A stretch of DNA of 64,000 nucleotides from Hoplostethus atlanticus (Eukaryota > Chordata > Actinopteri > Trachichthyiformes > Trachichthyidae). Below the pieces are notes generated by a model. The model searched no databases and was not told where the DNA came from. It saw only the letters and a list, made by a program, of their open reading frames with translations. The DNA lies in assembly GCA_034670405.1 (NCBI GenBank), contig JAXDDX010000159.1, forward strand, positions 682,001-746,000, given 5' to 3'. The position numbers and the translations under genes were made by a program. This document shows, one piece after another, positions 34,534 to 47,594 of this stretch (the stretch's first letter is position 1; every line of letters begins with the position of its first letter).

Positions 34534-35169
34534 TGTGGCGGGCTCGCCACAGTACCGGGGTCCGTGACAGACAGAGACATAGGCAGGAGGAGAGTTAACT
34601 AGCCAGCGGGCCGTTTTATTTGCTAACCCGCAATATAAACCCGGCCCGGCACTGACGGCAGTGTAGAGCACCGTCTTCCCCGGCACGCGCCTCCTCCCTC
34701 CCGGCAGGTCAGGCGCGGAGCACCAAGGCTGGTCCAGTCCGCCGGGCTTCCCGCCCCAACCCCGACTGGCCAGCCCTTCCAGGCTGGTCCTGGCTGCATC
34801 CTCCGGAGCTTGGCAGGCTGCCGTCGCCGCCTCGGCGGCCACTCTCCCACTCCATCTTGCACCCTCGCCTCCGTCCCGGCAACCCCGCCGTGGACCTCGC
34901 TTGGGCGCGGCTGCTGCTGGCTCGTTCCCTCTCCCACACACAGTCCGACTCGACTCCGTCTCCTGCCGAACTCCACTCGCTCTGCCAACCTCTCACACTG
35001 GCGCGCTCTCACATAGTCCCACATCCACACACAGGTTAAAAAGGGCCCGGCTGCAATCAGGCTTAATTGGCCGCAGCCGGTCCCGGATCCAGGGTAGAGT
35101 CAGTCCACCGACTCAACTCTCCCCTGGATCCAAGTTAAGCCTCACCCCACCATCCTACCAGCTGCCACA
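34534..35169 (-). mobile_element. Solo LTR with 5-bp target duplication
   Basis: Minus-strand LTR of 636 bp starting TGTGGCAGCT and ending GCCCGCCACA, i.e. the TG...CA rule with a 6-bp TGTGGC/GCCACA inverted terminus. Flanked by identical CAGTG at 34529-34533 and 35170-35174. An AATAAA hexamer lies near 34616 in LTR orientation. GC- and CpG-rich compared with the surroundings. The internal retrotransposon is gone, presumably by LTR-LTR recombination. Superfamily not determined (5-bp duplication fits gypsy or copia). Confidence 0.85.
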
Positions 35170-35174
35170 CAGTG

Positions 35175-36586
35175 GTATTTCTTTGTTGTACCTTTGACTC
35201 CATGTTTTTTTCTGAATTTCCAGTTCTTTTTGTGATATACAGCAGACCTCTGTTTATTATACCAAGAAGTAATGGGAGATAGATATCAAAATCCCATTTT
35301 TTTACTTGCCTTGCAGTTGCATTTTTTTTTACTAATTCCTGCAATTTCACAGCAAAAAAAAACCACTTAAAACTTCACAAATTGCATCGCAGTTTCTGAG
35401 AAAAGCCCCCATAACATTATTGGAATTTGAGTCTGTGTCTCCAAATCTACTACCAAGCAGCTGATGTTGATCTGACATGAGTCTTGTACTTGTACGTGAG
35501 TCGTGGTCGTACGCATCTTCCGCTCACTCTTTCTCTCACACACACACACACACACCACACATGCCTTTCTAGTCTTTCCACAGCGCATCGAGTTGCTGAG
35601 CTCTCTCTGTTTCTGCTCTGCTCCTGTCAGTTACCATTGATAGAAGGATGAGTAAACATGTCCTCCGGTAAAAGAAAAAAGGGGAAAAAAGGCAAGGGAA
35701 GAAAAAGACAACATTCATTCGGGTGCACTCCCTTTTTTTCTAATATAAATTGTAGCCCGGAGTGATGACATTGTTTTATTACTGTCTTGTTCTCTTCAGA
35801 TCGTGTCTTTTTGAGAGGCTTTTGAGGCAGACTGGCGCTCAGACTGAACTTAAAGTAGATCACCTCTTTTTTTAGTACATTTTGCCTGAAAAAAACAAAT
35901 GTCCATTGGCTTTTACTTTTCCAAAGGCCAAATATCATCTGTTATTCTCACATCTGTTATTCTCATAGTACCGCTTATCAAACATCAGAGATAGTAGCGT
36001 TTTGCTTTCACAGTTTCATTCCATCCTGTGTTTTTCATCCTCTAATGCCATGTCTTATGCCATTTTCACTCCTGCTGTTTCTCCTTTTTACCTTTAGCCT
36101 CAATTAGAAGGTTTAATGCATGTAGTCATAGTAATAGGACAGAGTGTTAAATGAGAGGAAATTGAGAGGGAGAGTCAGACCAAGAGGACGTGTCACGTCA
36201 ATAACATAGTCTCTGCAGGAGACTGGTTGTTATCATCAGCCAGCTCCACTTAGCCCATTCAGTGCAGCGAGGAAAGGAAGGAGAAAATTTCCAGCTGTGG
36301 TTGTGTGATTTACTCCAGCTCAATTTAGCCATTAAGTGATGAGACCATAGACTAGAGGTCTGCTAAAGATAATTTAGCCTGACGTCTTTATGGTGCTACC
36401 AGAAAACAGCCCGACAAGGTCTAGTCAAATTCGGCTCAAAAACCCAACACGACACATACATAAATCAAATATGGCCGCAATATGAATAAAGTGAAGCAGC
36501 TGCCCCTCAGCGCCACATGTCTGCTGCAGTGGGTCCCACAACACAAAGCCAGACAACATCTTCATTATCTGTCATGGGGCTGTTAG

Positions 36587-36590
<4 letters not shown>
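35175..36590. other. Clvs2 intron 2, no gene seen
   Basis: AT-rich intron with a short (CA)n at about 35538-35556. Short frames only, none recognisable. Confidence 0.4.

Positions 36591-36620
<30 letters not shown>
36588..36620. repeat. (GT)n microsatellite
   Basis: About 33 bp of pure GT, 86 bp before the large (GA)n tract. Confidence 0.9.
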
Positions 36621-36625
<5 letters not shown>

Positions 36626-36702
36626 CTTTGGTGCATTCGACCTGAACGTCCAGATGGTGGGATGAGGCTCAACAGATCTTGACTTCCTGCCAAACAGGCA
36701 GA

Positions 36703-37992
<1,290 letters not shown>

Positions 37993-38512
37993 TATACATT
38001 ACATTACATTACATTAAAAGCATTTAGCAGACGCTTTTATCCAAAGCGACTTACAATAAGTGCATTCAACATACTGTAGGTAGGCAAAAGAACTGAAATC
38101 GTAAGTGCATTTCCTTCCTAAACAAGTATCTAAGAGCATAACCAGTGCTAAGGTAAAAGTGCAATAAGTTAGCTATACCTACTTTTTAATTAAACAAATG
38201 AGACAAATAAATCAAATAATCAAGAGCTAAGACAAATAAGTGAAGCAAATAAACAAGAGCTAATAAACAAGAGCTAATAAACAAGAGCTCAGACAAATAA
38301 GAAAGTGCTAAGAGGAAGGGTCAGGGTAGTGTTTCTTGAAGAGGTGGGTTTTCAGCCTGCGGTGAAAGATGGGCACTGACTCTGCTGTCCTGACATCAGT
38401 GGGGAGTTCATTCCACCACTGTGGGGCCAGGACAGAGAAGAGCCGTGACCGTGTACATCGGCCGCAGGGGCCTCTGAGCGACGGGGCAAACAGTCGCCTC
38501 GAGGCAGCAGAT
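37993..38512 (-). mobile_element. 5'-truncated L2 (Maui-like) 3' end, copy 1
   Basis: Minus strand. Decayed C-terminal codons (RRLKTHLFKKHY type, about 38330-38510), a 3' UTR, then the tail GTCGCTTTGGATAAAAGCGT with CTGCTAAATG and a (TGTAA)n end at 37997. The protein remnant matches that of 51240-51590. Confidence 0.8.
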
Positions 38513-39849
38513 ACTATACCTAGTATCCTTCTAAAATCTGTTCCAGGATACTTTGATACCTGCGACTCAGTGGCTTCAGTGAAACCTGAGTGTCATGGAG
38601 AGTGTTTGGACATACCAAAAATCTTGATAAAAAATGCAACTTTTTAGCATATCAACAACAATGGGAGTGAAATCCATACATCTTCTAACTTTTAAGACAT
38701 TTGGGGGCTCCTCAAACTGAACGTTACACCAATGAACAAGGTCATCCTTGATTGTAATGAGATTCAGGACCACCAAAATACAAGAGATTTTCCGCCTGTT
38801 GAATCTTCCAACCATTTCATCAATTCAATCAATATTCAATCAGTATTCTCCAATGATACCTACAATCTCGGTATACTCTCTGGTTGAGAAACAATATTCT
38901 CTTGGTGCTGGACTGAGCATGATGTTCCATTACTGGACACGATTTGAGAGACCCCAGGGAGCCCTGGATTTAATAAGACATAACAATTAGTGCTACACCA
39001 TTAGTTGTTAGCCATAGAAGAGAAAACAAAAGATGATGATAAAGTATAATCCCATTTAAATAATTTGTTTTTTTATTTCCCATCTCTCAAGTCTTCATCA
39101 TTGCACAGTCACATTTATCAACGATGCTAGTTTGAGTCATTTATTTTAGGTTCTGGACAAAAAGGTGTGCTCTCTTTACCCCAGCCAAACAGTTAGTGGT
39201 TTGAAAAGAGGACTCTGAGTTATTCATAGACTGGAAAGTGAAACTGAGTCAGTAGGGACTCTAAATGAATTTAGCTCACAGCACAAGCAGATGAGGAAGA
39301 GGAATGGCACTTCATTGTTCCCACAACAAAATCAGGAAGGGGACGACTGATGTTTCTTCATCTGAGACTTTGTTTGTTAGTTTTGATGTGACATGGTGAA
39401 CATTTACAAAAAAAGATAGATTGGCCAAAAGGACACCGTAGCAATTAAAAGAAAACTTTGAACAGGTACTGTACAGATCCAATTTAAGTCTCATGTCTAA
39501 AAAGGACATAGATATTCTTGACACACGTGTTACTAACATGCTAACATGTCATGAAACAGAAACAAATTAAACCTTAGGCCAAAAAGTGACAAAATTATCT
39601 ACAATCAAAATGTTAATCAATACGTTTGTCCTTTAATGGACCGGGTGCCGCGACCTGTTACATTGATTCATCGTTTATTGGAAGGACCAAAAGAGTCACA
39701 CCCTACTAGTGTTTTAAAATGTCGGTGTTTGGATGCTTTGTACTGTAGGAAGATTAATAACGTCATCATCAGAAGACTGGTAACTTTACACCCCTGATCC
39801 ATTGGTTGAACGTTTTCTCTCAGTATGTGCTTAGCAAGGGTGCTTATTA
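38513..39849. other. Clvs2 intron 2, no gene seen
   Basis: No recognisable coding or RNA feature. Confidence 0.4.
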
Positions 39850-40030
39850 GGGTTAGACCTATATATAGGTCCAATATTGTCCTTTTGCTAAAAATGGGTT
39901 TCACGTTAACTGCAATCTGGGGAAACACTGAATACTGGTAATTTTTGGCAATGGCCAAATAGATCTTGTATATCTTCATTTAAAAAAAATACTGGTTTCG
40001 GCCTTCAAAAACACATTTAGGTCAAACCTT
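39850..40030 (-). repeat. Dispersed repeat family A, copy 5 (inverted)
   Basis: CAATCTGGGGAAACACTGAATAC and GGTTTCGGCCTTCAAAAACAC match family A in reverse orientation. Confidence 0.45.
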
Positions 40031-42155
40031 ATGTAGTATAATGTATCTAGGTGTGAGAGCCATCGGTCAGACAGCTCCTCTACTGTAGATAGTAGACAGT
40101 GAGGCATCAGACTGTGGAGATAACAGGAGGAAAGGACACAGACAGAGATAAACAGGCTTAAATTAATACTGCACTATTCGCAAGGACAAACCTGGTCCAT
40201 AGCCCATTAACTCACAACAAACCAGGTGCATCGCCTGGTCAATGACAATGAAGTGCACTGCTAGCCCATTGACTCCTTACAAAGACTGTCACTTTTTCTG
40301 TCCTCACACAGTTAACACAGAATACCTAACACACTGTCGTTGATGTAAACCAGTGGCTCTCAAAGTGAGGCCCGGGGACACCCAGGGGTTCTGTTCTGGG
40401 GTGGGGTCCCAGCAAATTGAAGAATAGTTTTAATTTCACTCAAGCTTAATTCACTAGAAATTAGAGAAAGTATAAGAATGGCTACTTTTTTCACTGTCAC
40501 CACTGTAAGAGGGCTTCTGGCAGCAACTATTAACTGTTTCTACAGCCACACTACAACAATCTTTTTCAGGTATCTTTCTTTTTTCTAGCCTGCTTGTTCT
40601 ATATTTAGCCATTATTTTTGCACAGCTAATCTGATCAAAATAAATCTGATTATAGGGGCCTGTGGTCTGTTCGGGCTCTGTGATACGAAAACATTTCAGA
40701 AGCAACATGTAAAACACCTCCTTCAGTGTTTCAGCATATTGGTTCTGCCTCAACATGAAAACAATTGAGCAATGAGTTACAGCGGGCAGACCTTTTCACG
40801 GCTGAGTTAAAGCAACACGTTAGCCATAAATGTGTCATTGTTCATCGTTCATTTCTGACTATACATCATCCACACAAAAGAAGTGTCAGCTTAACATTAA
40901 TACTGAATGGATTGAAGAAAATAAATTACCACTAAAAGCTCTATCCTCTATTTCTCTCATACCATACATGTTATGTGACGGTGGTCTCTCGCTCTGTCTG
41001 TCTTTCTCTTCCTTATTTCCCCCGACAGTCTCAGGGAATGGTGATTTTGACCATATTAAATCTGGTTGCACAAGACCACATTTAATAATGTGTCTGTCTG
41101 TGGTTTCATATATGATAATGGCGCTGAGTGATTGAGCCCTGCCTTAATGGGTTCCCTAAGCTGTTGATGATTAAAAACCAAGCCGCTGGCCAACACTTTA
41201 CTGCTAGGATGCATTTATAAAGTCAGTATGACCACTCGTGAATGTTTCTATTAAGAAATATTTTGTTATACAATTCAGAAATCAGCCATAGCTAGTGATA
41301 TAGTGTCCCAGTCAGCGAATAAGACAACCAATCAGCAAAGATAAAGAAAGATTAATCATTAGTTTATGCCTTTTTCCCTCATAGACCCCATCTTCATATA
41401 ACATACATCAGTTTGATGCTAGTTTATGATTTGCATTATGAATTGACCTAATAAAGATTAATGTCAGTGTAAAAAGGTTTACCGTCCACTACATAGCATT
41501 ACCTGGTCATGACAAGTGAGCATGATTTTAGTAAATGAATAGTGTGATTAAAAATGGTTTTAGAAAATTAAATAGTGTGTTTAATTGATTTTAAACTGTA
41601 CTCTATAAGTAGACATGCTACTAAATGTGCTACTTATGTGGTTTGAGCTGTCCATGCTGAAGATGCAGCAGTAGTGAATGAATCATGAATTGCCATATCA
41701 TACAATGCCGCGAACGGCTTTAGCATTGTCCAACCCCATGGGCCAAACACACGCAGTTTGCAAGATTGCCAACTTGTCTTCACAGCAACTGTATAGAGCA
41801 TATAGATATGATCTGACACACTTTGGAACCCCTTTGCAAAATGTATGTGTATCAAAGTTCTCTGGAATAGCCATGATGCAGGCAGTTGAAATATTCAGTG
41901 CGTAAAATGTCGTGGCGATTCAATCAATTTTGCAGGAATAATTTTTAAAAAGAAATGTTATTGCAAGGTTGGCCTGACAGTGGTGCTATGAAGTAACAAT
42001 TATATGTGGTCTGACACACTTTGAGGCCCATCCCAAACATTTGCTGCTCTAGCTTGTGTTTTAAAAAGATTATGCCTCACTTCCTGTTTTCACATCTTCA
42101 CTGTCAAAGTTGTTTGTGTGTCACTTTCAAATACTTTGGAATTTCAAACTGCTGT
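40031..42155. other. Clvs2 intron 2, old repeat fragments only
   Basis: CAGTGGCTCTCAAAGTGAGG at about 40353 looks like one end of a hAT MITE, but the other end was not found. Otherwise AT-rich and non-coding. Confidence 0.4.
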
Positions 42156-42830
42156 CTAATCTTCACCACCGGTTTCACGACGTTTAGCGCACAGGACTTG
42201 TTGATGAATTATGCAGTGAAATTTAACGACATTGCCCCCCTGCTCACTGACTTTGTTGTATATCAGCGAGGCTAATCCACTTCTTTGACCGACCATAGCG
42301 GGCGCTCCATCCGTATAGCTATTCCGCACATTTTCTCCCATGGCAGTTTCATGTCATCAACGACTGAAGAGAAGGACTGAAATAAATCCTCCCCTCTTGT
42401 CTGGCCCTTCAGACTCTGAAGGTCAAGCAGTTCCTCTGTAATGTTCATGTCATCATCAATTCCCCTCAAAAAAGCAGAAGAGCAGTGTCAGATAGGTCAG
42501 TGCTCTCATCGCAGGCTAGGGAAGAAAAGTCAAAATGCATCCCCCTGTCACTCACTTGTCTCTTGATGTCTGACGATATTTCTTCAATTCTGCGAGCCAT
42601 GGTGTTTCGAGCCAGGCAGACATTGGGATACTCCTGCCTCTTTTCGGGGCAAATGGCATCCACCATCTTCAGCACACAGTCTTTCACAAACTCGCCCTCC
42701 GCAAAAGGTTTCCTGTGCTTTGCGATTAGTCACTTCATAGCTAGCTCTGGTACCTTTTTCCTTCAAATCCTTTGCCCTCGATAAGAGCCGTTGCTGAGAA
42801 GCCAGGTATGAAGGTAAATATGGTGCAAAA
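42156..42830 (-). pseudogene. hAT transposase relic, GTF2IRD2-like
   Basis: Four overlapping minus-strand frames (from 42784, 42687, 42469 and 42341 downward) together give the core of a hAT transposase: MVDAICPEKRQEYPNVCLAR, ARRIEEISSDIKRQ, the first catalytic region ACDESTDLSDTALLLF, RGIDDDMNITEELLDLQS, the second region TDGAPAMVGQRSGL and FHCIIHQQVLCAK. This is the transposase-like sequence of general transcription factor II-I repeat domain-containing protein 2 and its parent hAT (Charlie-type) elements. At least three frame changes, and both termini are missing. Dead remnant in clvs2 intron 2. Confidence 0.82.
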
Positions 42831-42871
42831 TGCGAGAGCTTGTAGACTTGATGTGAGAACTTGTAGAACAA

Positions 42872-43200
42872 AAATCTGAACTTGTATGTTTAAATTTTCA
42901 CTTGTATAAAATAAAATATTCACAAATGTGTTTTTTTTACTTGAGTCCATTTTCCAGTACAATCACAACTCGGTGATTACAACCTCTCGAATCGGTCACT
43001 GCAACTTCACAAATGTGCTCTCCCGCATAACAAAGTGACAAATCTGCGAGCCTTGACTTTTGCAACACTTCTTGCTATAAATGTGTTGCAAAACTTGCAC
43101 TTGTACCTGTGGAAGTGAGAGAGCAGAGCAGGAGAGCAGCACCACCATCTGGCTAATCGGTGTATTTTATTTATTTATTTATTTGTAGTGGGGGAGATTT
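42872..43200. repeat. AACTTGTA-word repeat
   Basis: Degenerate repetition of ACTTGTA words with CACAAATGTG and its complement. Probably non-coding transposon sequence next to the transposase relic. Confidence 0.4.
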
Positions 43201-43267
43201 GAAACCTATATAGCAAATGTGGTTGCTCTGGGAGACTCTCTGAGATACAGAAGTGCTGATTTTTCTT

Positions 43268-43417
43268 TTTTGAATGTGAGCACGAGTGTCTTCGCCCTGC
43301 GATGGACTGGCAACCTGTCCAGGGTGTTTCCCTGCCTTCTATCCAATGCATGCTGGGATGGGCCCCAGCACCCCCGTGACCCTGAATAGGAATAAGTGGG
43401 TATGGAGAATGGAAGGA
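43268..43417 (+). repeat. Common fish interspersed repeat fragment (LINE 3' tail type)
   Basis: CCTGCGATGGACTGGCAACC, TGTCCAGGGTGTTTCCCTGCC and ATGCATGCTGGGATGGGCCC with CACCCCCGTGACCCTGAATAGG and a GAGAATGGAAGGATG end. This is a highly repeated module in fish genomes, likely an RTE-related LINE/SINE tail. Family name not certain. Confidence 0.55.
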
Positions 43418-44035
43418 TGATTGTCCATGTGTTTAAGAGAATCAGGCCGGTTCCCCGATCTAAGACTTCGTTGGAGCAGAGTATCAGCAAGGAATACCTG
43501 GTAGTGTGAAGCATTACAGGCTAAATCTGAACCCTCTGCAAGCTGATCGGGGGCGCCCAATTACGATTACGGGATTACTATTCAAAATCGGCGCAGGTCC
43601 TGTAGCGCAGGTGGATACTCAAGATTCACTCGGACACTGCCATGTCCGCCTCCATTGTTGTCTAGACTAAATTCAAGTTGGTTTTTGCGAGTTCCCGTAA
43701 GACTAGAGCTCCTGTATGTCAAAGAATCTGTACAGAAGATAGTGTGTGACCCCTGGCCCCGTCGGTATGTGTGTGACACAATGCGTTATCATGACTGGTT
43801 CGAATTTTAACATTTCTCTTTTTGTACTATTTCTTTTCAACAGCCTGTTTTTTCTCAACTTTCTCAAGGGTGCAAATAATTCTGGAGGGTTTTGTATGTT
43901 GCATAACAATGCTAATGCAGACCAAATTCACAGGGACTGTTTGGAATTGTACATGTTAATGCATTCTAAATAAGCAGACTGAGTTAATAAAATCAAAAGA
44001 GACAGGGAGAGAGAGAGTATAGAGGAATACACCCT

Positions 44036-44083
44036 CCTATCTAAAGGCAAAGACATTTGCAAAGACATTTGCCTTTAGATAGG
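44036..44083. repeat. Perfect 16-bp inverted repeat, 16-bp spacer
   Basis: CCTATCTAAAGGCAAA at 44036-44051 and its exact complement TTTGCCTTTAGATAGG at 44068-44083. The spacer is GACATTTGCAAAGACA. Confidence 0.9.
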
Positions 44084-44231
44084 GTTGAACTTGAAATGAA
44101 AGATGAATTTTTAGATAAAAGATTCATCAGAGCAACTGTTTCTCTACTGTATTCAGTTGGTTTTACTGAGTGAAAAATATAGTATTAGTATATAGTAAAA
44201 TGTATAGTATTATGTAGCAGGTGATTGTGTT

Positions 44232-44236
<5 letters not shown>

Positions 44237-44285
<49 letters not shown>
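44237..44285. repeat. (CA)n microsatellite
   Basis: About 49 bp pure CA, with a second CA/CAAACACA cluster at 44376-44399. Confidence 0.95.
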
Positions 44286-44286
<1 letters not shown>

Positions 44287-44463
44287 TCTCAGGCAGTCAA
44301 ACAGGAGGCCGGTCAGTCAGCATCTTGGAAGACAGAGAGGTGGAAAAGTATGTCTCAGTCATTGCGAGAAAACATACACACACACACACACAAACACAAA
44401 AGGGAGCCCATCTGGAGAAGAGAGAGCACATAGTGTGGTGGTTGGACACGTTGCCATGGTAAC

Positions 44464-44522
44464 TGGGGGGTGGGTGGGGGGTATGACGAAGCAAAGGGAG
44501 AGGGTGGGTGGGGGTGGGGGGC
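44464..44522 (+). other. Dense G-run cluster (quadruplex-prone)
   Basis: At least six G-runs of three or more within 60 bp (GGGGGGTGGGTGGGGGG ... GGGTGGGTGGGGGTGGGGGG). Further 13-14-nt G runs at about 44925 and 45037. Confidence 0.7.
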
Positions 44523-47500
44523 TCGCATGTCCAATTTGATTGGCCGCTAACAGGAAGATGCTTTATCTCAAGGGTTCAAAGAGGGACAAAAGAGAAAAAT
44601 GAAGGGACAGAGGAAGATTTTGACAGCTTTCGATTTGTATTACTACATGTTCTCAATTTTACATTACATTACAGTAAATAATCAAAAAGAATCTAACTAA
44701 ATAATTACTATCTATTATAGATATTGGTGGTTTTGTACTATTGTATAGTTCATGCTTTCAAACCAAATAATAAATAATCTCAATATGGTTTGAATGTTTA
44801 AACTGTTGCCTCTTGGTTTTTGAAAATGTACATTTTGTAAACTGCTTCGGCAATATTGTCACTGATAAACAGACATGATGATAAAGTGAGTGGATTGAGA
44901 GAGAGGGAGGACAGATAAAAGGGAGGGGGGGGGGGGGTGATAATAATGTTGCGAAAGAGAGGGGGAGGGTAATACAGAGCTAGAAAACAAAAGTGAGGGG
45001 TGGAGAGCCCAGAGGAGATAGACAGAAAGAGAGAGGGGGGGGGGGGGTGAAAACAAGACGCCGATGGCTGTTTCATGTCGTCTGTTTGGCTGGACGAGCC
45101 AGGGTGTGTTCATGACAACCTCAGCCTGAAAACGGCAGCGCTTTGAATACGATACTGTATGCATGCTCACGTTAGTATGCGAAGGCATGCGCGACCTCGC
45201 AACCTTCAAAGGAATATACATGACGAGGTTGAGCTTTGACCTGATGTATTTTGTGCCTTGATTAATTGAGTTCAGTGTCGTCCTTCGTTTAACACCAGAA
45301 AGGCCAGATCAACATTTGGGTGAACATGTACAAAATCCATCAATAGATGAGTTTTCAATTCCTTGAAGCAGTCCCGGTTTCAAATGGTAGCTGCAAATAA
45401 TTCCCAGCATGGAGTACCGCATGGGCGGGCTTTACTGCATCAGGGCCATGCAGATAAGCCCAGAAAAGATGTCAATCACTGAAAAATATACTAAATTGAC
45501 TTTCAAATACACTTGCATTGTCCTTGCATTGCTGCATTGTCCTTGCATTGTCCAAACCCTTCTCATCTGTCACTTAACTAGGCTAAAACACTGAAAAACC
45601 TAGTGAGTGGGCTGCACATGCACATCAACGCACACAACATAAGAAGACCAAACAATAAGAAGACCACAGAACCACATGTTGCTCTGTAACAAAACTCCAC
45701 CCCCTGTTTCATTTTGGTTTAACACAGTAAGAAAATAGATGCTACCAAACATAAGACAGCAATTTGCAATCAGCTCTTGAAGCCATATGGATCGATATTG
45801 TGTATGCAACAGATTTTATGTCACTATGGTTAGACCAATATTGATTTGCAGATTAATCTCCTCTTGTTGCAGCCTTGCTTTGTGTTTTAGACTTGATAAG
45901 ACGGCTGGGTTTTTACATAAAATATTGCCTGGTGCGTGCCGTTTTAAAAAAAAGGTTAAGCATGAAGAACTGGACTGCTGGACATCGGACTAGCGCGTCA
46001 GTCCATTGGCTCTTAGCGGCCCCGTGCTATACAGTAAGTTTACTGTCAGCGATGCAGGACGGCTCATTCGTCATCCTGAGTGGCAGGCAGTTGATCTGAG
46101 GTCAGACGTCGTCAGGCCAGTGACAGATCGCCTTAACAAGATGATTCGCATCTGCTACGTCAGCCCGATACGCTAGGATGCTTCACTGTCGGAGGCTCAA
46201 TTTCTATTGGTAGAACCTACTTTGTGGAAAAGTTAAACTAAATAAAAAAAAGACACCTGAAGCAGTAGCAGTATATCCTTGATGGTGAGTGAAAACCAAA
46301 TCCATTTTATGGTCATGGTTTCACTTGATTGATGGTCCTCTATGGGTGGGAACGTTTTATTATCTTTGGGCTGATGAAACCCTTTAAAAAAACAATTATA
46401 TATCATTTGAAAAATACATGGTTGCCAACATTGATGTAGTGTTAAATGAAAAGGAGGGTAAACTATGATTGTCAGACAACCACCAATATAAAGTGAAATC
46501 AATTATTCTTTCAGAAATGTAAGCTTTATAGCTTTAAAGACCATATAACTTACATCCATCTAATACAACTAATTATGATTTATACTATGAATTTACCTTA
46601 TAGGTACTAAGATATAGTTCAACCTAAAAACATGGTAAACTTGATTCTGCAAATACAAAGGTTAACTGTTTACTGAGTTAACTTTAGTTTAGGTGGATTA
46701 AGGCTTTTACTGAAAACGTGGCAATATTAAATTGGCCAATTTAGCCACAGCATCCTGAAACAATCAGATGTTAACAGGGTATTTTCCTAAATGTTACTTT
46801 AAAACCAGTTTCAAAGCAATTTACAAACAGACATAAAGGGGTTTGCAGACCTGAAAAATGAATCCCACTACGATTTTGTAATCCTGGAGGATTATGACTG
46901 AATTGAGTTTGAATCCCATCCTATACACGGCCTCAGGTCCCTGATCGCCTCACTGTCATCTCCTTTATTACTAAATAAATAACACACAAGTGGGAACAAC
47001 CAACCCGAATGACCAGGAAAACTAAGTAACTAACTAGACAGTAAAGAAGGTCCAACAAAGGTCACTAGACTTGGCTCCATTCGCACTGCAGCTGAAAGTC
47101 TCCCATGTAACACAGCTCTGATTTCAAGTCAAATCACATTTGTCACATTTTTTCAATTCATCTGACCCACGTGCATCATGACGCTTCATATACGCTTCAT
47201 GTAGACATGCATGGTTGTGCTTCTGTCATAAAGTCATTTGTCCGACTGACATTAATAAAGTACTACACCTACTACTACATCATTTTGTCAGCTTGTCTGT
47301 GCCAGCGTTAGCACGGAGGACAACGAGACACAACAATGGAAAGAAAGACAAATAGCCGACTTCATCAGCATCGGGGGAGCCGCCTCAATTCAGTCAAATC
47401 TCAAAGGCACATACCATAACCACAATGTGTTGGAAACACAAATGGATGTGGTGTTTCTTGTTATTGGTACTCTATGGGATGGGATATGGATGTAACCCTA

Positions 47501-47594
47501 GAATAGATGAAGATCATCCAAACAAATCAGTTACCATGACTGCTCCATAGCATTAGCATCATAGATGGGTTACACTTCTCTAGAAATGGAAAGC
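44523..47594. other. Clvs2 intron 2, no gene seen
   Basis: Mixed unique DNA with two long G homopolymers. A CpG-rich patch at about 45960-46200 stands out from the AT-rich surroundings but has no recognisable protein. About 47290-47520 is a copy of a repeat also present at about 62740-62960. Confidence 0.4.

Noticed and set aside
34465..35197. Several overlapping frames of 60-158 codons on both strands
   Set aside because: They fall in the GC-rich solo LTR and read Arg/Gly/Pro-rich. Overlap on both strands shows compositional openness.
44221..44539. His-Thr repeat proteins
   Set aside because: Translation of the (CA)n microsatellite.
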